Assembly: GCF_036867135.1 (NCBI RefSeq)
Contig: NZ_JBAJIJ010000001.1
Span: 1,984,001 to 2,048,000 of the forward strand
Length of the DNA: 64,000 nt
Source of the DNA: Aeromicrobium sp. Sec7.5
GTDB taxonomy: Bacteria; Actinomycetota; Actinomycetes; Propionibacteriales; Nocardioidaceae
Reading direction: 5' to 3'
The translations under genes were made by a program, and so were the position numbers. The notes under the pieces were generated by a model. The model saw nothing but the letters and a program-made list of their open reading frames with translations. It did no database searches and had not been told where the DNA came from. This document shows, piece after piece, positions 50,280-58,792 of this stretch. Numbering within the stretch: position 1 is the stretch's first letter; the number at the start of each line of letters is the position of its first letter.

Positions 50280-50732
50280 ATGAAGCGCCTGCTCGTGGTC
50301 CAGCACACGCCGACCGACAACCTCGCCGCGATCGCCGACGCCGCCCTGGCCGGGGCGAGGCACCCGGACCTCGAAGGCGTCGAGGTGCAGGTGCTGCCCG
50401 CGCTGGAGGCGGGGATCGAGGACGTCCTTGCGGCCGACGGGTACCTGCTCGGGACGCCGGCCAACTTCGGGTACATCTCGGGCGCGATGAAGCACTTCTT
50501 CGACACGGTCTACGACCACGTGCGCGAGCCGACCGCCAAGCGGCCGTTCTCGTACTGGATCCACGGCGGCTACGACACGACCGGTGCCGAGCGGGCGATG
50601 GAGCAGATCACGACGGGGCTCGGCTGGAACCTCGTCGCCGAGCCGCTCGTGTTCACCGGCGAGATCTCGGCCGACCACCTCGAGAACGCCACCGAGCTCG
50701 GTGGCACCGTCGCCGCGACGGTGGCTGGCTGA
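50280..50732 (+). CDS. Flavodoxin/NAD(P)H-dependent FMN reductase-like protein
   Basis: The 150-residue flavodoxin-fold protein has QHTPTDNLAAIADAAL at the phosphate loop position and LLGTPANFGYISGAMKHFFDTVYDHV, typical of the NADPH-dependent FMN reductase and WrbA-like group. Start ATG 50280 has TAGCGT 6 nt upstream, so it has its own promoter just after matB. The redox partner is unknown; the convergent neighbour is a thioredoxin-reductase-like protein. Confidence 0.8.
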   Translation: MKRLLVVQHTPTDNLAAIADAALAGARHPDLEGVEVQVLPALEAGIEDVLAADGYLLGTPANFGYISGAMKHFFDTVYDHVREPTAKRPFSYWIHGGYDTTGAERAMEQITTGLGWNLVAEPLVFTGEISADHLENATELGGTVAATVAG

Positions 50733-50741
50733 GCTCCCGAC

Positions 50742-50842
50742 GACGGAGGTTTCGAGGCTCGTCGCCGAGAGCTCCTCGCACCTCAACCACCGGTGGTTGA
50801 GATGCGAACGCCGCCTGCGGCGTGAGCCTCGAAACCTCCGTC
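50742..50842. repeat. REP-like palindromic element between convergent genes
   Basis: Arms GACGGAGGTTTCGAGGCTC (50742-50760) and its perfect complement (50824-50842) enclose a second perfect 20-bp palindrome with half-site CTCAACCACC (50782-50801). The design of TTTCGAGGCTC arms around CTCAACCACCGGTGG resembles extragenic repeats scattered in Nocardioidaceae and relatives. It contains the stop codon of the reductase gene and can terminate both convergent transcripts. Confidence 0.8.
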
Positions 50843-51782
50843 AGCCAGCGGCCGGGCGGAGTGTCGCGCGCTCGGCGGCCATGAGGTCGGCGACGCAGAC
50901 GCTGCCGGCCATCGAGCCCGCGCCGATCGCGTTCGCGACCGTGGCCATCGCCATGGGCAGCTCACGGTGGTGGGCGGCGTCTCCGGCCGCGTAGACGCCC
51001 GGCACGCTCGTGCGACCGACCGCATCGACGAGGATCGAGCCCAGCGGGGAGACCTCGAGCCCGAGCTGCTCGGCGAAGGGCGCCGCCTGGTGGATCGTCG
51101 GTGCGACGAACACGCCGTCGAGCCGCACCGGCGCGGCACCGGCCAGGTGCACCAGCACGCCGTCACCGTCCGGCGTCACTCGTTCGACCGCCGCCTCGTG
51201 CACCGTCGCGCCGTAGGCGCGGAGCAGGGCGAGGGTCTCGGCGTCGAGGTCCGAGCCGCGCGAGAATGCGTCGAACGTCCGCGAGATCCGTGTGAAGAAC
51301 CCGGCGAGGTGCAACAGGTGGCCCGGGACCGTGCCGATGACGCCGGCGGCGCCGCCGGCGAGCTCGTTGCCGTGGCAGAACGGACAGTGGGCGACGCCCC
51401 GCCCCCAGAGCGCGGCGAGGCCGTCGATCGCCGGGAGCTCGTCGCGGACCCCGGTCGCGAGAACGACGTGCCGCGCGCGATGGATCGAGCCGTCGTCGAG
51501 CGTCGCGACGAACTCGCCGGCCCCACCGGTCAGCGTCTCCACCCGGGCCGAGCGGCTGGTCACGGTGTCGTAGTCCGCGATGTCACCGCGTGCGGCAGCA
51601 CGCAGTGCGTCCGGAGCCTGCCCGTCGTGACCGATGAGGTTGTGCACGTGCCGCTCGGCGGCGTTGCGGTAGACGCCCGAGTCGACGTGGAGCACCGTGC
51701 GGTGCACGCGAGCGAGGCTCAGCGTGGCCTGCAGTCCGGCCGGGCCGCCGCCGATCACGAGGGCGTCGAAGGTGGTGGTCAT
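50841..51782 (-). CDS. Thioredoxin reductase-like FAD/NAD(P)-dependent oxidoreductase
   Basis: The 313-residue flavoenzyme has an N-terminal FAD loop VIGGGPAGLQATLSLAR, an HCPFCHG redox Cys pair (about 135-138) and a C-terminal GVYAAGDAAHH block. It is the TrxB/HI0933-like small two-domain form. The start is ATG 51782 with GAGGAG upstream, overlapping neither neighbour. It is divergent from a MerR regulator with which it shares a perfect palindrome. The physiological electron acceptor is unknown. Confidence 0.88.
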   Translation of the reverse strand: MTTTFDALVIGGGPAGLQATLSLARVHRTVLHVDSGVYRNAAERHVHNLIGHDGQAPDALRAAARGDIADYDTVTSRSARVETLTGGAGEFVATLDDGSIHRARHVVLATGVRDELPAIDGLAALWGRGVAHCPFCHGNELAGGAAGVIGTVPGHLLHLAGFFTRISRTFDAFSRGSDLDAETLALLRAYGATVHEAAVERVTPDGDGVLVHLAGAAPVRLDGVFVAPTIHQAAPFAEQLGLEVSPLGSILVDAVGRTSVPGVYAAGDAAHHRELPMAMATVANAIGAGSMAGSVCVADLMAAERATLRPAAG

Positions 51783-51825
51783 GGGTGTCTCCTCGAGGTC
51801 GAGCTTGTCGTCGGGCCCCACTCTG

Positions 51826-51849
51826 TGACTTCATGTCGACATGAAGTCA
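51826..51849. promoter_or_regulatory. 24-bp perfect palindrome overlapping the MerR start codon
   Basis: The half-site TGACTTCATGTC (51826-51837) is followed immediately by its exact complement (51838-51849). The MerR ATG is at 51841, inside the right arm, and the divergent reductase starts 44 bp away. MerR-type regulators bind such dyads, so this is the likely operator, giving tight autoregulation and control of the reductase. Confidence 0.75.
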
Positions 51850-52233
51850 AGTGAGACCTGGAGCATCGGCGACACCGCCGCGAAGTTCGGGCTGCCGACG
51901 CACGTCCTGCGTCACTGGGAGGACATGGGGCTGCTGCGTCCGGTCCGCGACGGCGGCGGTCGGCGTCGCTACGACCACCAGGACGTCGTGCGCATCGCGG
52001 TCGTGGTCCGCAACCGCGAGGCCGGGATGGGGCTCGACCAGATCCGCGTCCTCCTCGACGAGGACGCGCCCGACCGTCACCAGGTGCTGCTCGACCACGT
52101 GGCCGACCTGGACCGGCGCATGGCCGAGATGCAGCGCTCGCGCGACATGACCATGCACGCCTTCGACTGCACGCAGCACGACATCACGAGCTGCCCGCAG
52201 TTCGCCGGCTTCGTGGCTGACCTCGTGGGCTGA
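51841..52233 (+). CDS. MerR-family transcriptional regulator
   Basis: The 130-residue regulator has the N-terminal MerR winged helix (GDTAAKFGLPTHVLRHWEDM, GLLRPVRDGGGRRRYDHQDV) and a coiled-coil dimer helix (about 85-110). A short C-terminal tail contains two Cys (DCTQHDITSCPQF), which could sense thiol oxidation or metal. The ATG overlaps a perfect palindrome, so translation would be leaderless or nearly so and autoregulated. The reductase next door is the likely target. Confidence 0.88.
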   Translation: MKSSETWSIGDTAAKFGLPTHVLRHWEDMGLLRPVRDGGGRRRYDHQDVVRIAVVVRNREAGMGLDQIRVLLDEDAPDRHQVLLDHVADLDRRMAEMQRSRDMTMHAFDCTQHDITSCPQFAGFVADLVG

Positions 52234-52243
52234 GCCCGGCCGC

Positions 52244-54445
52244 TCAGCGCCACCTTGCGAGCGAGGCCGGCAGCAGGCGCGCCCGCCGACGTCGGCCCCG
52301 CGGAGCTGACGCGAGCAGGTCGTCCACGACGGCGACGGCGTCGTCGCGGGCGGTGGACTCACGCGTCAGCAACCGTCCCTGGTGCGGTCCGTAGCGCCGC
52401 TCCTCGAGGACCGAGCGCAGCCGCGCCAACGACTCCCTCGTCTCCGGACGCACGTACCGGTCGAGCACGGCGACGTGCGCCGCCACCGTGGTCGAGGTCT
52501 CGGCCGGGACACCGAGGTCCTCGGCCGTGGCCACCACCTCGCGCCACCAGTCGTCGGCCGTCGCGGAGGCACGGAGCCGGCGACGCCGCAGCGCCAGCCG
52601 GATCGTGCCGGGCGCGAGGGCCAGCACGAGCAGCACCGCCCCGAGACCCAGCAGCACCTCGCGGCGCAGCTCCTGCACCTCGGCCTGGGCCGCGGCGACG
52701 TCGGCCGGGTCCTCGAGCGCGTCCGGCGCAGGCTCGGCCGTGGCCGCCTCGGGCTGGGGCTTCGGCGCAGCGGCCGTCGGCTCCGGCGTCCCGCCGTCAG
52801 CGTCCGACGTGCCCTGGCCGTCGACGATCCCCGGCGTGGGCTCGAACTCGATCCACCCGACGCCGTCGACGTAGATCTGCGGCCAGGCGTGGAGCTGGTC
52901 GGCCGTGACGCGGTAGCGCTCCTCGTCGTCCTGGCTGTCGGGCCCCGGCTCCACGAGCGAACCCGGCGCGTAGCCGACCATGATGCGGGCCGGCACCCCG
53001 AGCGAACGGGCCATGACGGCCATGGCGGACGAGAAGTGCACGCAGTACCCGCTGCGCTCCTCCAGGAAGCGGTCGAGGACCGCCATGCCGTTGCCGTCGT
53101 ACTCCCCGTCGACCGGGGCGGTCTCGGAGTACGCGAAGGCGCCCGAGCGGAAGAACTGCTGCAACGCCTGGGCCTTGGCGTACGCCCCGACCGCGCTCCC
53201 AGCGACCAGCTCCGCGGTGTCGCTGATGGACCCCGGCAGGTCGTCGGGCAGCTCCAGGTACGGATCGAGCCGCGTCGGATAGGTCTCAAGCGCGGTCGCG
53301 AGCTGTTGCGCCGTGGGCTGGCGGTCCAGGCTGGTCACGGTGTAGGTCTGGCCGCGCGAGTCGCCAGAGTCCGACCCCAAGGTCAGGCCGGCGCGGTTGG
53401 CGTCCCAGTCGCCGACGAGGCCACGCACGTCCACCGCGGGGTACGGGACGGGGAGCATCGTCGTGCGGAGGTCCCGGATCTCGACCTCGACGACCTGAAG
53501 ATCGACCTCCACGCCCTCGGCGAGGTCGGCTCGGCCCTCCGCGGGACCCGAGGAGTCACGCTCGACCGGCTCCCACGTGTCGCCCGTGAAGTCACGCAGC
53601 ATCGCGACCGACAGGTAGGGCGGCGGCCCGTCGGTCGTGTACTCGAGGGCCAGTGCGGTCGAGGGGCTCCGCAGATCGTCGCCGAGGCTGAGGATCGGGT
53701 TGATCCCGTCGTTGAACGGACCGCTCTCGATGTCGTCGGCGACACCGGTCAGCGAGGAGGTGTCGGGCAGGACTGGCGCCAGCGCGAAGGCCAGGACCAC
53801 GGCCCCCAGACCCACCGTCAGGGAGGCAGGACCGAGGAATGGCGCCCGGGACCCCGCGCGGGACCCCGCCCGGTCCGCGACGGCCGGCCGCTCCGAGCGG
53901 TGCAGGAGAAGCAGCCAGGCCGCGGCCGGAACCGCCAGCACGACGAAGGACGGCACCTCCTCCACGACAACGGCCGGGACCAGGTAGAGCACCAGAAAGA
54001 GCACACCGATCAGCGGCACGCCGCGCCGGCGTTGCAGCAGGAGGTCGCCGGCCAGCGCGACGAGCGAGAAGGATCCGGCGGTCACGAGGGTGATGGCGGT
54101 GGTCGCATCGACCGGCGGAGCCTGCTCGGCCACGACCGTCCGCGCCCGCGCGAGCAGGTCGACCATCGTCGTCAGGCTCGAGGGCGTGGGGACGAAGCCC
54201 AGGGCCAGGGACGCCGGCGCGAAGCCCCACAGCAGGGCGATCACCGCGGTCACGACTCCGGCCGCAACAGCCCCCCGGAGGGCGAGCGCGCGGAACGCGC
54301 CGGTGACGAGCAGCACGATCGCGGCGTAGCCGACCACCGTGACCCACCACCACGTGCCGCTGAGCACCGGCACGAATCCTCCGGCGAGCACGGCCATCGC
54401 GCCGAGCAGCACCAGGCGCTCGACCAGGAGCCCGCTCCGCGTCAC
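52244..54445 (-). CDS. Transglutaminase-like membrane protein (TgpA type)
   Basis: The 733-residue protein has about seven N-terminal helices and a transglutaminase core. The Cys is in ERSGYCVHFSSAMAVMARSLGVPAR and the His-Asp partner in ADQLHAWPQIYVDG. A further membrane helix follows, then a cytoplasmic C-terminal domain. TgpA family members lie with MoxR and DUF58 genes, as here. The GTG start at 54445 lies 5 bp after the DUF58 stop; a GTG at 54463 inside it is an alternative. Confidence 0.88.
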   Translation of the reverse strand: MTRSGLLVERLVLLGAMAVLAGGFVPVLSGTWWWVTVVGYAAIVLLVTGAFRALALRGAVAAGVVTAVIALLWGFAPASLALGFVPTPSSLTTMVDLLARARTVVAEQAPPVDATTAITLVTAGSFSLVALAGDLLLQRRRGVPLIGVLFLVLYLVPAVVVEEVPSFVVLAVPAAAWLLLLHRSERPAVADRAGSRAGSRAPFLGPASLTVGLGAVVLAFALAPVLPDTSSLTGVADDIESGPFNDGINPILSLGDDLRSPSTALALEYTTDGPPPYLSVAMLRDFTGDTWEPVERDSSGPAEGRADLAEGVEVDLQVVEVEIRDLRTTMLPVPYPAVDVRGLVGDWDANRAGLTLGSDSGDSRGQTYTVTSLDRQPTAQQLATALETYPTRLDPYLELPDDLPGSISDTAELVAGSAVGAYAKAQALQQFFRSGAFAYSETAPVDGEYDGNGMAVLDRFLEERSGYCVHFSSAMAVMARSLGVPARIMVGYAPGSLVEPGPDSQDDEERYRVTADQLHAWPQIYVDGVGWIEFEPTPGIVDGQGTSDADGGTPEPTAAAPKPQPEAATAEPAPDALEDPADVAAAQAEVQELRREVLLGLGAVLLVLALAPGTIRLALRRRRLRASATADDWWREVVATAEDLGVPAETSTTVAAHVAVLDRYVRPETRESLARLRSVLEERRYGPHQGRLLTRESTARDDAVAVVDDLLASAPRGRRRRARLLPASLARWR

Positions 54446-54449
54446 CTCG

Positions 54450-55634
54450 TCACGCCTTCTCACGACCGACCTCCCGGCCCAGCGCCGTCCAGGCGGTGAC
54501 GACGTCATCGGTCTCGTCCCAGGCCACGACCCGCCACCCCGCCGACTGGAGCACGTCGAGCACGGCGTCGCCGCTGTCGCCCGCCACCAGGGCCAGGACC
54601 TGATCCGACCTCGTCAGGGCGGCCACCCACTGGCGGGCGCGCGCGACGTCGATGACGCCGACCACGGCCAGGACCGGCCGCCGGTCCTGGAGTGCACCCT
54701 CGATCGGTCCTCCGCGGCGAGGCGACAGCTCCGCGAGCGCCACGAGGGCGGCCTGCAGCGAGTCGCCTCCGGTCACCACCGCCGGCGACTCGGAACCGGG
54801 GACGAGCGTGGCGACCGCGTGGCCGTCATGGGCGAAATGGCTCATCGCCGAGGCGGCAGCGACCAACGCCCACTCGGTCGGACCCGGGTCGGAGCCAGGG
54901 TCGACGGCCACCGCCACCTGGTCGACCGTGACGGACTCGTCCTGCCGGACCATCAGCTCGCCCCGGCGGGCCGTGGTGCGCCAGTCGATGCGCCTGGGGG
55001 CGTCGCCGGGCTGGTAGGTCCGCGAGACCACGTCGTCCTCACCGTCACCGCGGCGCCGGGCCGTGGCGCGCCCGGACCGCGCCGCGACGGAGCCGTGGAC
55101 CGCCGACAAGCGGGGCAGCGGCACCCGCCTCGGGAGCACGACCACGTCGACGTCGTCGTCGACCCGGCGCCGACGGACCATGACACCGAACGGGTCCCGG
55201 GCCTCGACCACCAGGCGGCCCAGCGCGTGCCGTCCGCGTGACTCCCCCCGCACCCCGACCGCGGCCTCGGCCGAGGCCGTGGACGAGCTGGCCGGACCCA
55301 CCGATCCGAGCTCGCCCTCCGCCGGTCCCCCCAGCGCTGCGGGAAGGTCGGCCCGCCATCGCAGGTCGAGGCTCTGCAGGGGCGACCGGTTGACGACGGC
55401 GACCCGCGCAGTGACGACGGCTCCGTGGTCGAGGGTCCGGGTGGGCGCCGACCGCTCGACCGAGAGCCGGCGGGGCACCAGCAGGACGGCGACGGTCGCG
55501 AGCAGCAGCAGGCCGAGCAGCAGGCCCGCCACCGGCCGCAGGGCCTCCACCCGCCAGCGGCCGGCCACGAGCAGCGCGACCAGCGCGATCGTCAGCAGGG
55601 CAAGCCCCCGCCCCGTGGGCCGTACGGCCCCCAT
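54450..55634 (-). CDS. DUF58 membrane protein
   Basis: The 394-residue protein has two N-terminal helices (about 10-50) and an extended basic core. The DUF58 signature is DVVSRTYQPGDAPRRIDWRTTARRGELMVRQ (about residues 200-230, with the adjacent vWA-like fold). It overlaps MoxR by TGATG and precedes the transglutaminase gene. Such MoxR-DUF58-TGase sets are thought to work as a chaperone-like module on the membrane; the substrate is unknown. Confidence 0.9.
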   Translation of the reverse strand: MGAVRPTGRGLALLTIALVALLVAGRWRVEALRPVAGLLLGLLLLATVAVLLVPRRLSVERSAPTRTLDHGAVVTARVAVVNRSPLQSLDLRWRADLPAALGGPAEGELGSVGPASSSTASAEAAVGVRGESRGRHALGRLVVEARDPFGVMVRRRRVDDDVDVVVLPRRVPLPRLSAVHGSVAARSGRATARRRGDGEDDVVSRTYQPGDAPRRIDWRTTARRGELMVRQDESVTVDQVAVAVDPGSDPGPTEWALVAAASAMSHFAHDGHAVATLVPGSESPAVVTGGDSLQAALVALAELSPRRGGPIEGALQDRRPVLAVVGVIDVARARQWVAALTRSDQVLALVAGDSGDAVLDVLQSAGWRVVAWDETDDVVTAWTALGREVGREKA

Positions 55635-56557
55635 CAGCGCTGGTGGCGGGCGCCGGCCGGCACCGGGGTGGCCGCGAGCACCCGCGCCACCGCGTCGTCG
55701 CCCGTGCCGCGATGCGTGGCGATGCGGTGGGCCAGGACGGGCGAGGCGAGCGCCGCGAGGTCGTCCGGCAGCACGAACTCGCGCCCGTGCACGTAGGCCC
55801 GGGCCTTGGCGGCGCGCACCAGGTGGAGTGCGGCGCGCGGGCTGGCGCCCAGGCGGACGTCCGGATCGCTGCGGGTCGCGCGCACCAAGGAGACCCCGTA
55901 CTGCTCGACCGCGCCGGACGCGTGCACCGCTCGCGCCGCGGCAATCATGGACCGCAGTCCCTCGGCGGTGGTGACGGGCATGATCGCGTCCATGGGGTCG
56001 CCCGCGTCGCGGTCGCGCATCATCGCGAGCTCGGCGTCCTCGTCGGGGTAGCCCATCGAGATCCGCGCCATGAAGCGGTCGAGCTGCGCCTCGGGAAGCG
56101 GGTACGTGCCCTCCATCTCGACGGGGTTCTGCGTCGCGATGACCGCGAACGGCGAGGCCAGCGGGTGCGTCGTGCCGTCGACCGTGACGTGGCGCTCCTC
56201 CATCGACTCCAGGAGGGCCGACTGCGTCTTGGGCGAGGCCCGGTTGATCTCGTCGCCGATGACGACGTTCGCGAAGACCGCGCCGGGCTTGAAGACGAAG
56301 TCACCCGACTGCTGGTCGTACACCGCCACGCCCGTGACGTCGGACGGCAGGAGGTCGGGCGTGAACTGGATCCGGCTCACCGAGCACCCGAGAGTCCGGG
56401 CGAGGGCCTTGGCGAGCACGGTCTTGCCGACACCGGGCACGTCCTCGATCAGGAGGTGGCCCTCCGCCAGCAGGACGACGAGGGCGGTCTCGACGGCTTC
56501 GGACTTTCCGTCGATGACGCGTTCGACCCGCTCGACGATGCTGCTGACCTGGCTCAT
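55634..56557 (-). CDS. MoxR-family AAA+ ATPase
   Basis: The 307-residue AAA+ protein has Walker A EDVPGVGKTVLAKALA (about 38-53), Walker B GDEINRASP, and sensor-1 IATQNP, with the MoxR LPEAQLDRF block. Its ATG has no strong ribosome site visible beyond GAGG-type purines. It leads an operon with DUF58 and the transglutaminase gene; it is about 80 bp downstream of the PHP-domain gene. Confidence 0.93.
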   Translation of the reverse strand: MSQVSSIVERVERVIDGKSEAVETALVVLLAEGHLLIEDVPGVGKTVLAKALARTLGCSVSRIQFTPDLLPSDVTGVAVYDQQSGDFVFKPGAVFANVVIGDEINRASPKTQSALLESMEERHVTVDGTTHPLASPFAVIATQNPVEMEGTYPLPEAQLDRFMARISMGYPDEDAELAMMRDRDAGDPMDAIMPVTTAEGLRSMIAAARAVHASGAVEQYGVSLVRATRSDPDVRLGASPRAALHLVRAAKARAYVHGREFVLPDDLAALASPVLAHRIATHRGTGDDAVARVLAATPVPAGARHQR

Positions 56558-56638
56558 GCACGTTCCTCACACTTGGGTCTCCATGATGGCCTCCCTCGGT
56601 CAACGCTGCCGGTCGACGAGAGGTTCCCCGCGCCAGGA

Positions 56639-57658
56639 TCAGCGCTTCGCGTGCGTCCAGGCGAGCAGGCGGTCCACGGGCCAGGTCGTCACGACCCGGT
56701 CGAGCGGCACGTCGGTACCCGCGACGCGAGCGCACCCGTGGTCCAGGAAGTCGAGCTGTCCGGGCGCGTGCGCGTCGGAGTCGATCGACAGCAGGCAGCC
56801 CAGGTCGACCGCGAGGCGCAGGAGGTCGTCGGGCGGGTCCGCCCGCTCGGGTCGGGCGTTGACCTCGACCGCGACGTCGTGCTCCGCGCACGCCGAGAAC
56901 ACCGCCTCGGCGTCGAACTCGCTCGGCGGGCGGGTGCCCCGCGAGCCCGTGACCAGCCGCCCCGTGCAGTGGCCCAGCACGTGGGTGTGCGGGTCCTCGA
57001 CGGCGCGCAGCATCCGCCGCGTCATCACGCGGCGCTCCGAGCGGAGCTTCGAGTGCACGCTCGCCACGACGACGTCGAGGCGGTCGAGCATCGCGGGCGT
57101 CTGGTCGAGCGAGCCGTCCTCGAGGATGTCGACCTCGATCCCGGCCAGCAGACGGAAGTCATCGAGCTCTGCGTCGACCGCGGCGACCACGTCGAGCTGC
57201 TCGGCCAGCCGGTGGGCCGACAACCCGTTCGCGACCTTCAGCCTCGGTGAGTGGTCGGTGAGGGCGACGTACTCGTGCCCGAGCCAGCGGGCCGTCCGCG
57301 CCATGACGTCGATCGGCGACCCGCCGTCGGACCAGTCCGAGTGCACGTGCAGGTCGCCGCGCACAGCCTCTCGGACCGCCTCACCGCCCTCGACGAGCGG
57401 GCCCTCGCCCTGCACGCGCAGGTCAGCCAAGTACTCCGGCACGTCCCCCGCCAGTGCCTCGGTGACCACCGTCGCCGTGCGCTCCCCGATGCCCGGCAGG
57501 TCACGCAGGCGGCCCGACGCCGCGAGCTCACGGACCCTGGCGGCACTGCGTCCATCCAGCTCGCGCGCCGCCTTCCGGAACGCCTCGACCCGGTACGACG
57601 ACGCCCGGCCGCGCTCGAGCCAGAAGCCGATCTCGTCCAGTGCCTCGACCGGGTCCAT
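56639..57658 (-). CDS. PHP-domain phosphoesterase with helix-hairpin-helix
   Basis: The 339-residue protein has an N-terminal pol X-like HhH region (about 1-70, LRDLPGIGERTATVVTEAL) and a PHP domain (about 95-339) with metal ligands DLHVHSDWSDG, DHS and SIDSDAH. The polymerase core is absent, so it resembles the PHP part of bacterial DNA polymerase X. It may hydrolyse phosphate esters or process DNA ends. ATG 57658 is chosen; an in-frame extension runs into the IS element. Confidence 0.85.
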   Translation of the reverse strand: MDPVEALDEIGFWLERGRASSYRVEAFRKAARELDGRSAARVRELAASGRLRDLPGIGERTATVVTEALAGDVPEYLADLRVQGEGPLVEGGEAVREAVRGDLHVHSDWSDGGSPIDVMARTARWLGHEYVALTDHSPRLKVANGLSAHRLAEQLDVVAAVDAELDDFRLLAGIEVDILEDGSLDQTPAMLDRLDVVVASVHSKLRSERRVMTRRMLRAVEDPHTHVLGHCTGRLVTGSRGTRPPSEFDAEAVFSACAEHDVAVEVNARPERADPPDDLLRLAVDLGCLLSIDSDAHAPGQLDFLDHGCARVAGTDVPLDRVVTTWPVDRLLAWTHAKR

Positions 57659-57694
57659 GGACCCATCGTCACCCGACCTCGTCCGGGCCGCGCG

Positions 57695-57700
57695 CCTAGA
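57695..57700. repeat. Target-site duplication, left copy
   Basis: CCTAGA immediately before the IS481 element matches CCTAGA right after it (58787-58792). A 6-bp duplication is within the range for IS481 insertions. The right copy holds the era stop codon (TAG on the minus strand). Confidence 0.85.
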
Positions 57701-58786
57701 TGTACTCAGCAGAGACGTTGGTGACGGTGGGGTCTTGTGAAAGGTGAGGACCTCCGGGCTTAGTGGAGATGTCGAAGTCGCCCACAGGCCCAGGAGGTCC
57801 TCGTGTCCCACGCTAATGCCCGTTTGAACATTCATGGTCGTCGTCTGCTCGCCAGGCGGGTGATCGATGACGGCCGGCCGGTCGCCCATGTCGCGAAAGA
57901 GCTGGGGGTCTCACGGCAGTGCGCGAGCCGGTGGGTCAATCGGTTCCGCACCGAGGGCGAGGCCGGGCTTCGCGATCGGTCGTCGCGTCCGCGTCGCCAG
58001 CCGCGGCGAACACCAGCGGTGATCGAGGCCGCGGTGTTGACCCGTCGCCGGACTCATCGTGAGGGCCCCGACGTTCTCGGTCCCGAGCTGGGTGTCCCCG
58101 CCCGGACGGTCGGGGCGATCCTGGCCCGTCACCGGGTCCCGCTGCTGCGCGAGTGCGACCCACTGACCGGAGACGTCATCCGCGCCTCGAAGACCACGTC
58201 CCGGCGTTATGAGCGCGAGTTCCCGGGCGATCTGATCCACATCGACGTCAAGAAGATCGGCCGGATCCCCGACGGCGGCGGCTGGAGAGCGCACGGTCGC
58301 CAGATGGGATCGACCTCCGCGGCCAAGAAGGCCCGCATCGGATTCGACTACGTCCACGCCGCCGTCGACGACCACTCCCGGTTGGCCTATGCCGAGATCC
58401 TGCCCAACGAACAAGGACCCACCTGCGCAGACTTCCTGCGCAGAGCCGGCGAGTTCTTCGCCGCGCACGGCATCACGATTCGTCAGGTCATGAGCGACAA
58501 CGCCCTGAACTACACCCGCTCGAACGACTTCGCCGCCGCCATCGAGGAGCTCGGCGCCAAGCACATCACCATCCGACCGCACTGCCCCTGGCAGAACGGG
58601 AAAGTGGAGCGCTTCAACCGCACCCTGCAGGTCGAGTGGGCCTACCGGCAGGTCTTCACCAGCAACACCGCCCGCACCGAAGCCCTTGCACCCTGGCTCG
58701 AGCACTACAACAATCAACGACGCCACTCAGCCCTCGGAGGACGACCCCCGATCAGCCGACTGTCATGAACGTGTCAGCCGAGTACA
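57701..58786. mobile_element. IS481-family insertion sequence, intact (1086 bp)
   Basis: The element is bounded by terminal inverted repeats starting TGTACTC. The left repeat (57701-57719) and right repeat (58768-58786) agree at 16 of 19 bases. It has one full transposase gene and 6-bp target duplications, so it looks recently active. It separates the PHP gene from era without breaking either. The interior codon and base use are milder in GC at third positions than the neighbours. Confidence 0.93.
57803..58768 (+). CDS. IS481-family transposase
   Basis: The 321-residue DDE transposase has an N-terminal HTH (about 20-55, VAHVAKELGVSRQCASRWVN) and an rve-type catalytic core. Catalytic Asp are at about 148 (IHIDVKK) and 232 (MSDNALNY), and Glu at about 269 (NGKVERFNRT), giving the D-36-E spacing. 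The GTG start at 57803 has AGGAGG 5 nt upstream. The frame is complete with no stop or shift. Confidence 0.95.
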   Translation: MSHANARLNIHGRRLLARRVIDDGRPVAHVAKELGVSRQCASRWVNRFRTEGEAGLRDRSSRPRRQPRRTPAVIEAAVLTRRRTHREGPDVLGPELGVPARTVGAILARHRVPLLRECDPLTGDVIRASKTTSRRYEREFPGDLIHIDVKKIGRIPDGGGWRAHGRQMGSTSAAKKARIGFDYVHAAVDDHSRLAYAEILPNEQGPTCADFLRRAGEFFAAHGITIRQVMSDNALNYTRSNDFAAAIEELGAKHITIRPHCPWQNGKVERFNRTLQVEWAYRQVFTSNTARTEALAPWLEHYNNQRRHSALGGRPPISRLS

Positions 58787-58792
58787 CCTAGA
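58787..58792. repeat. Target-site duplication, right copy, containing the era stop
   Basis: CCTAGA here duplicates 57695-57700. The era stop codon TAG is read on the minus strand at 58790-58788, so the insertion happened at the last codon and the duplication rebuilt it. Confidence 0.85.

Noticed and set aside
57652..57665. Palindrome GGGTCCATGGACCC at the PHP gene start
   Set aside because: It is short, formed around the ATG by chance-level GC-rich sequence, and has no partner element, so I do not call it an operator.
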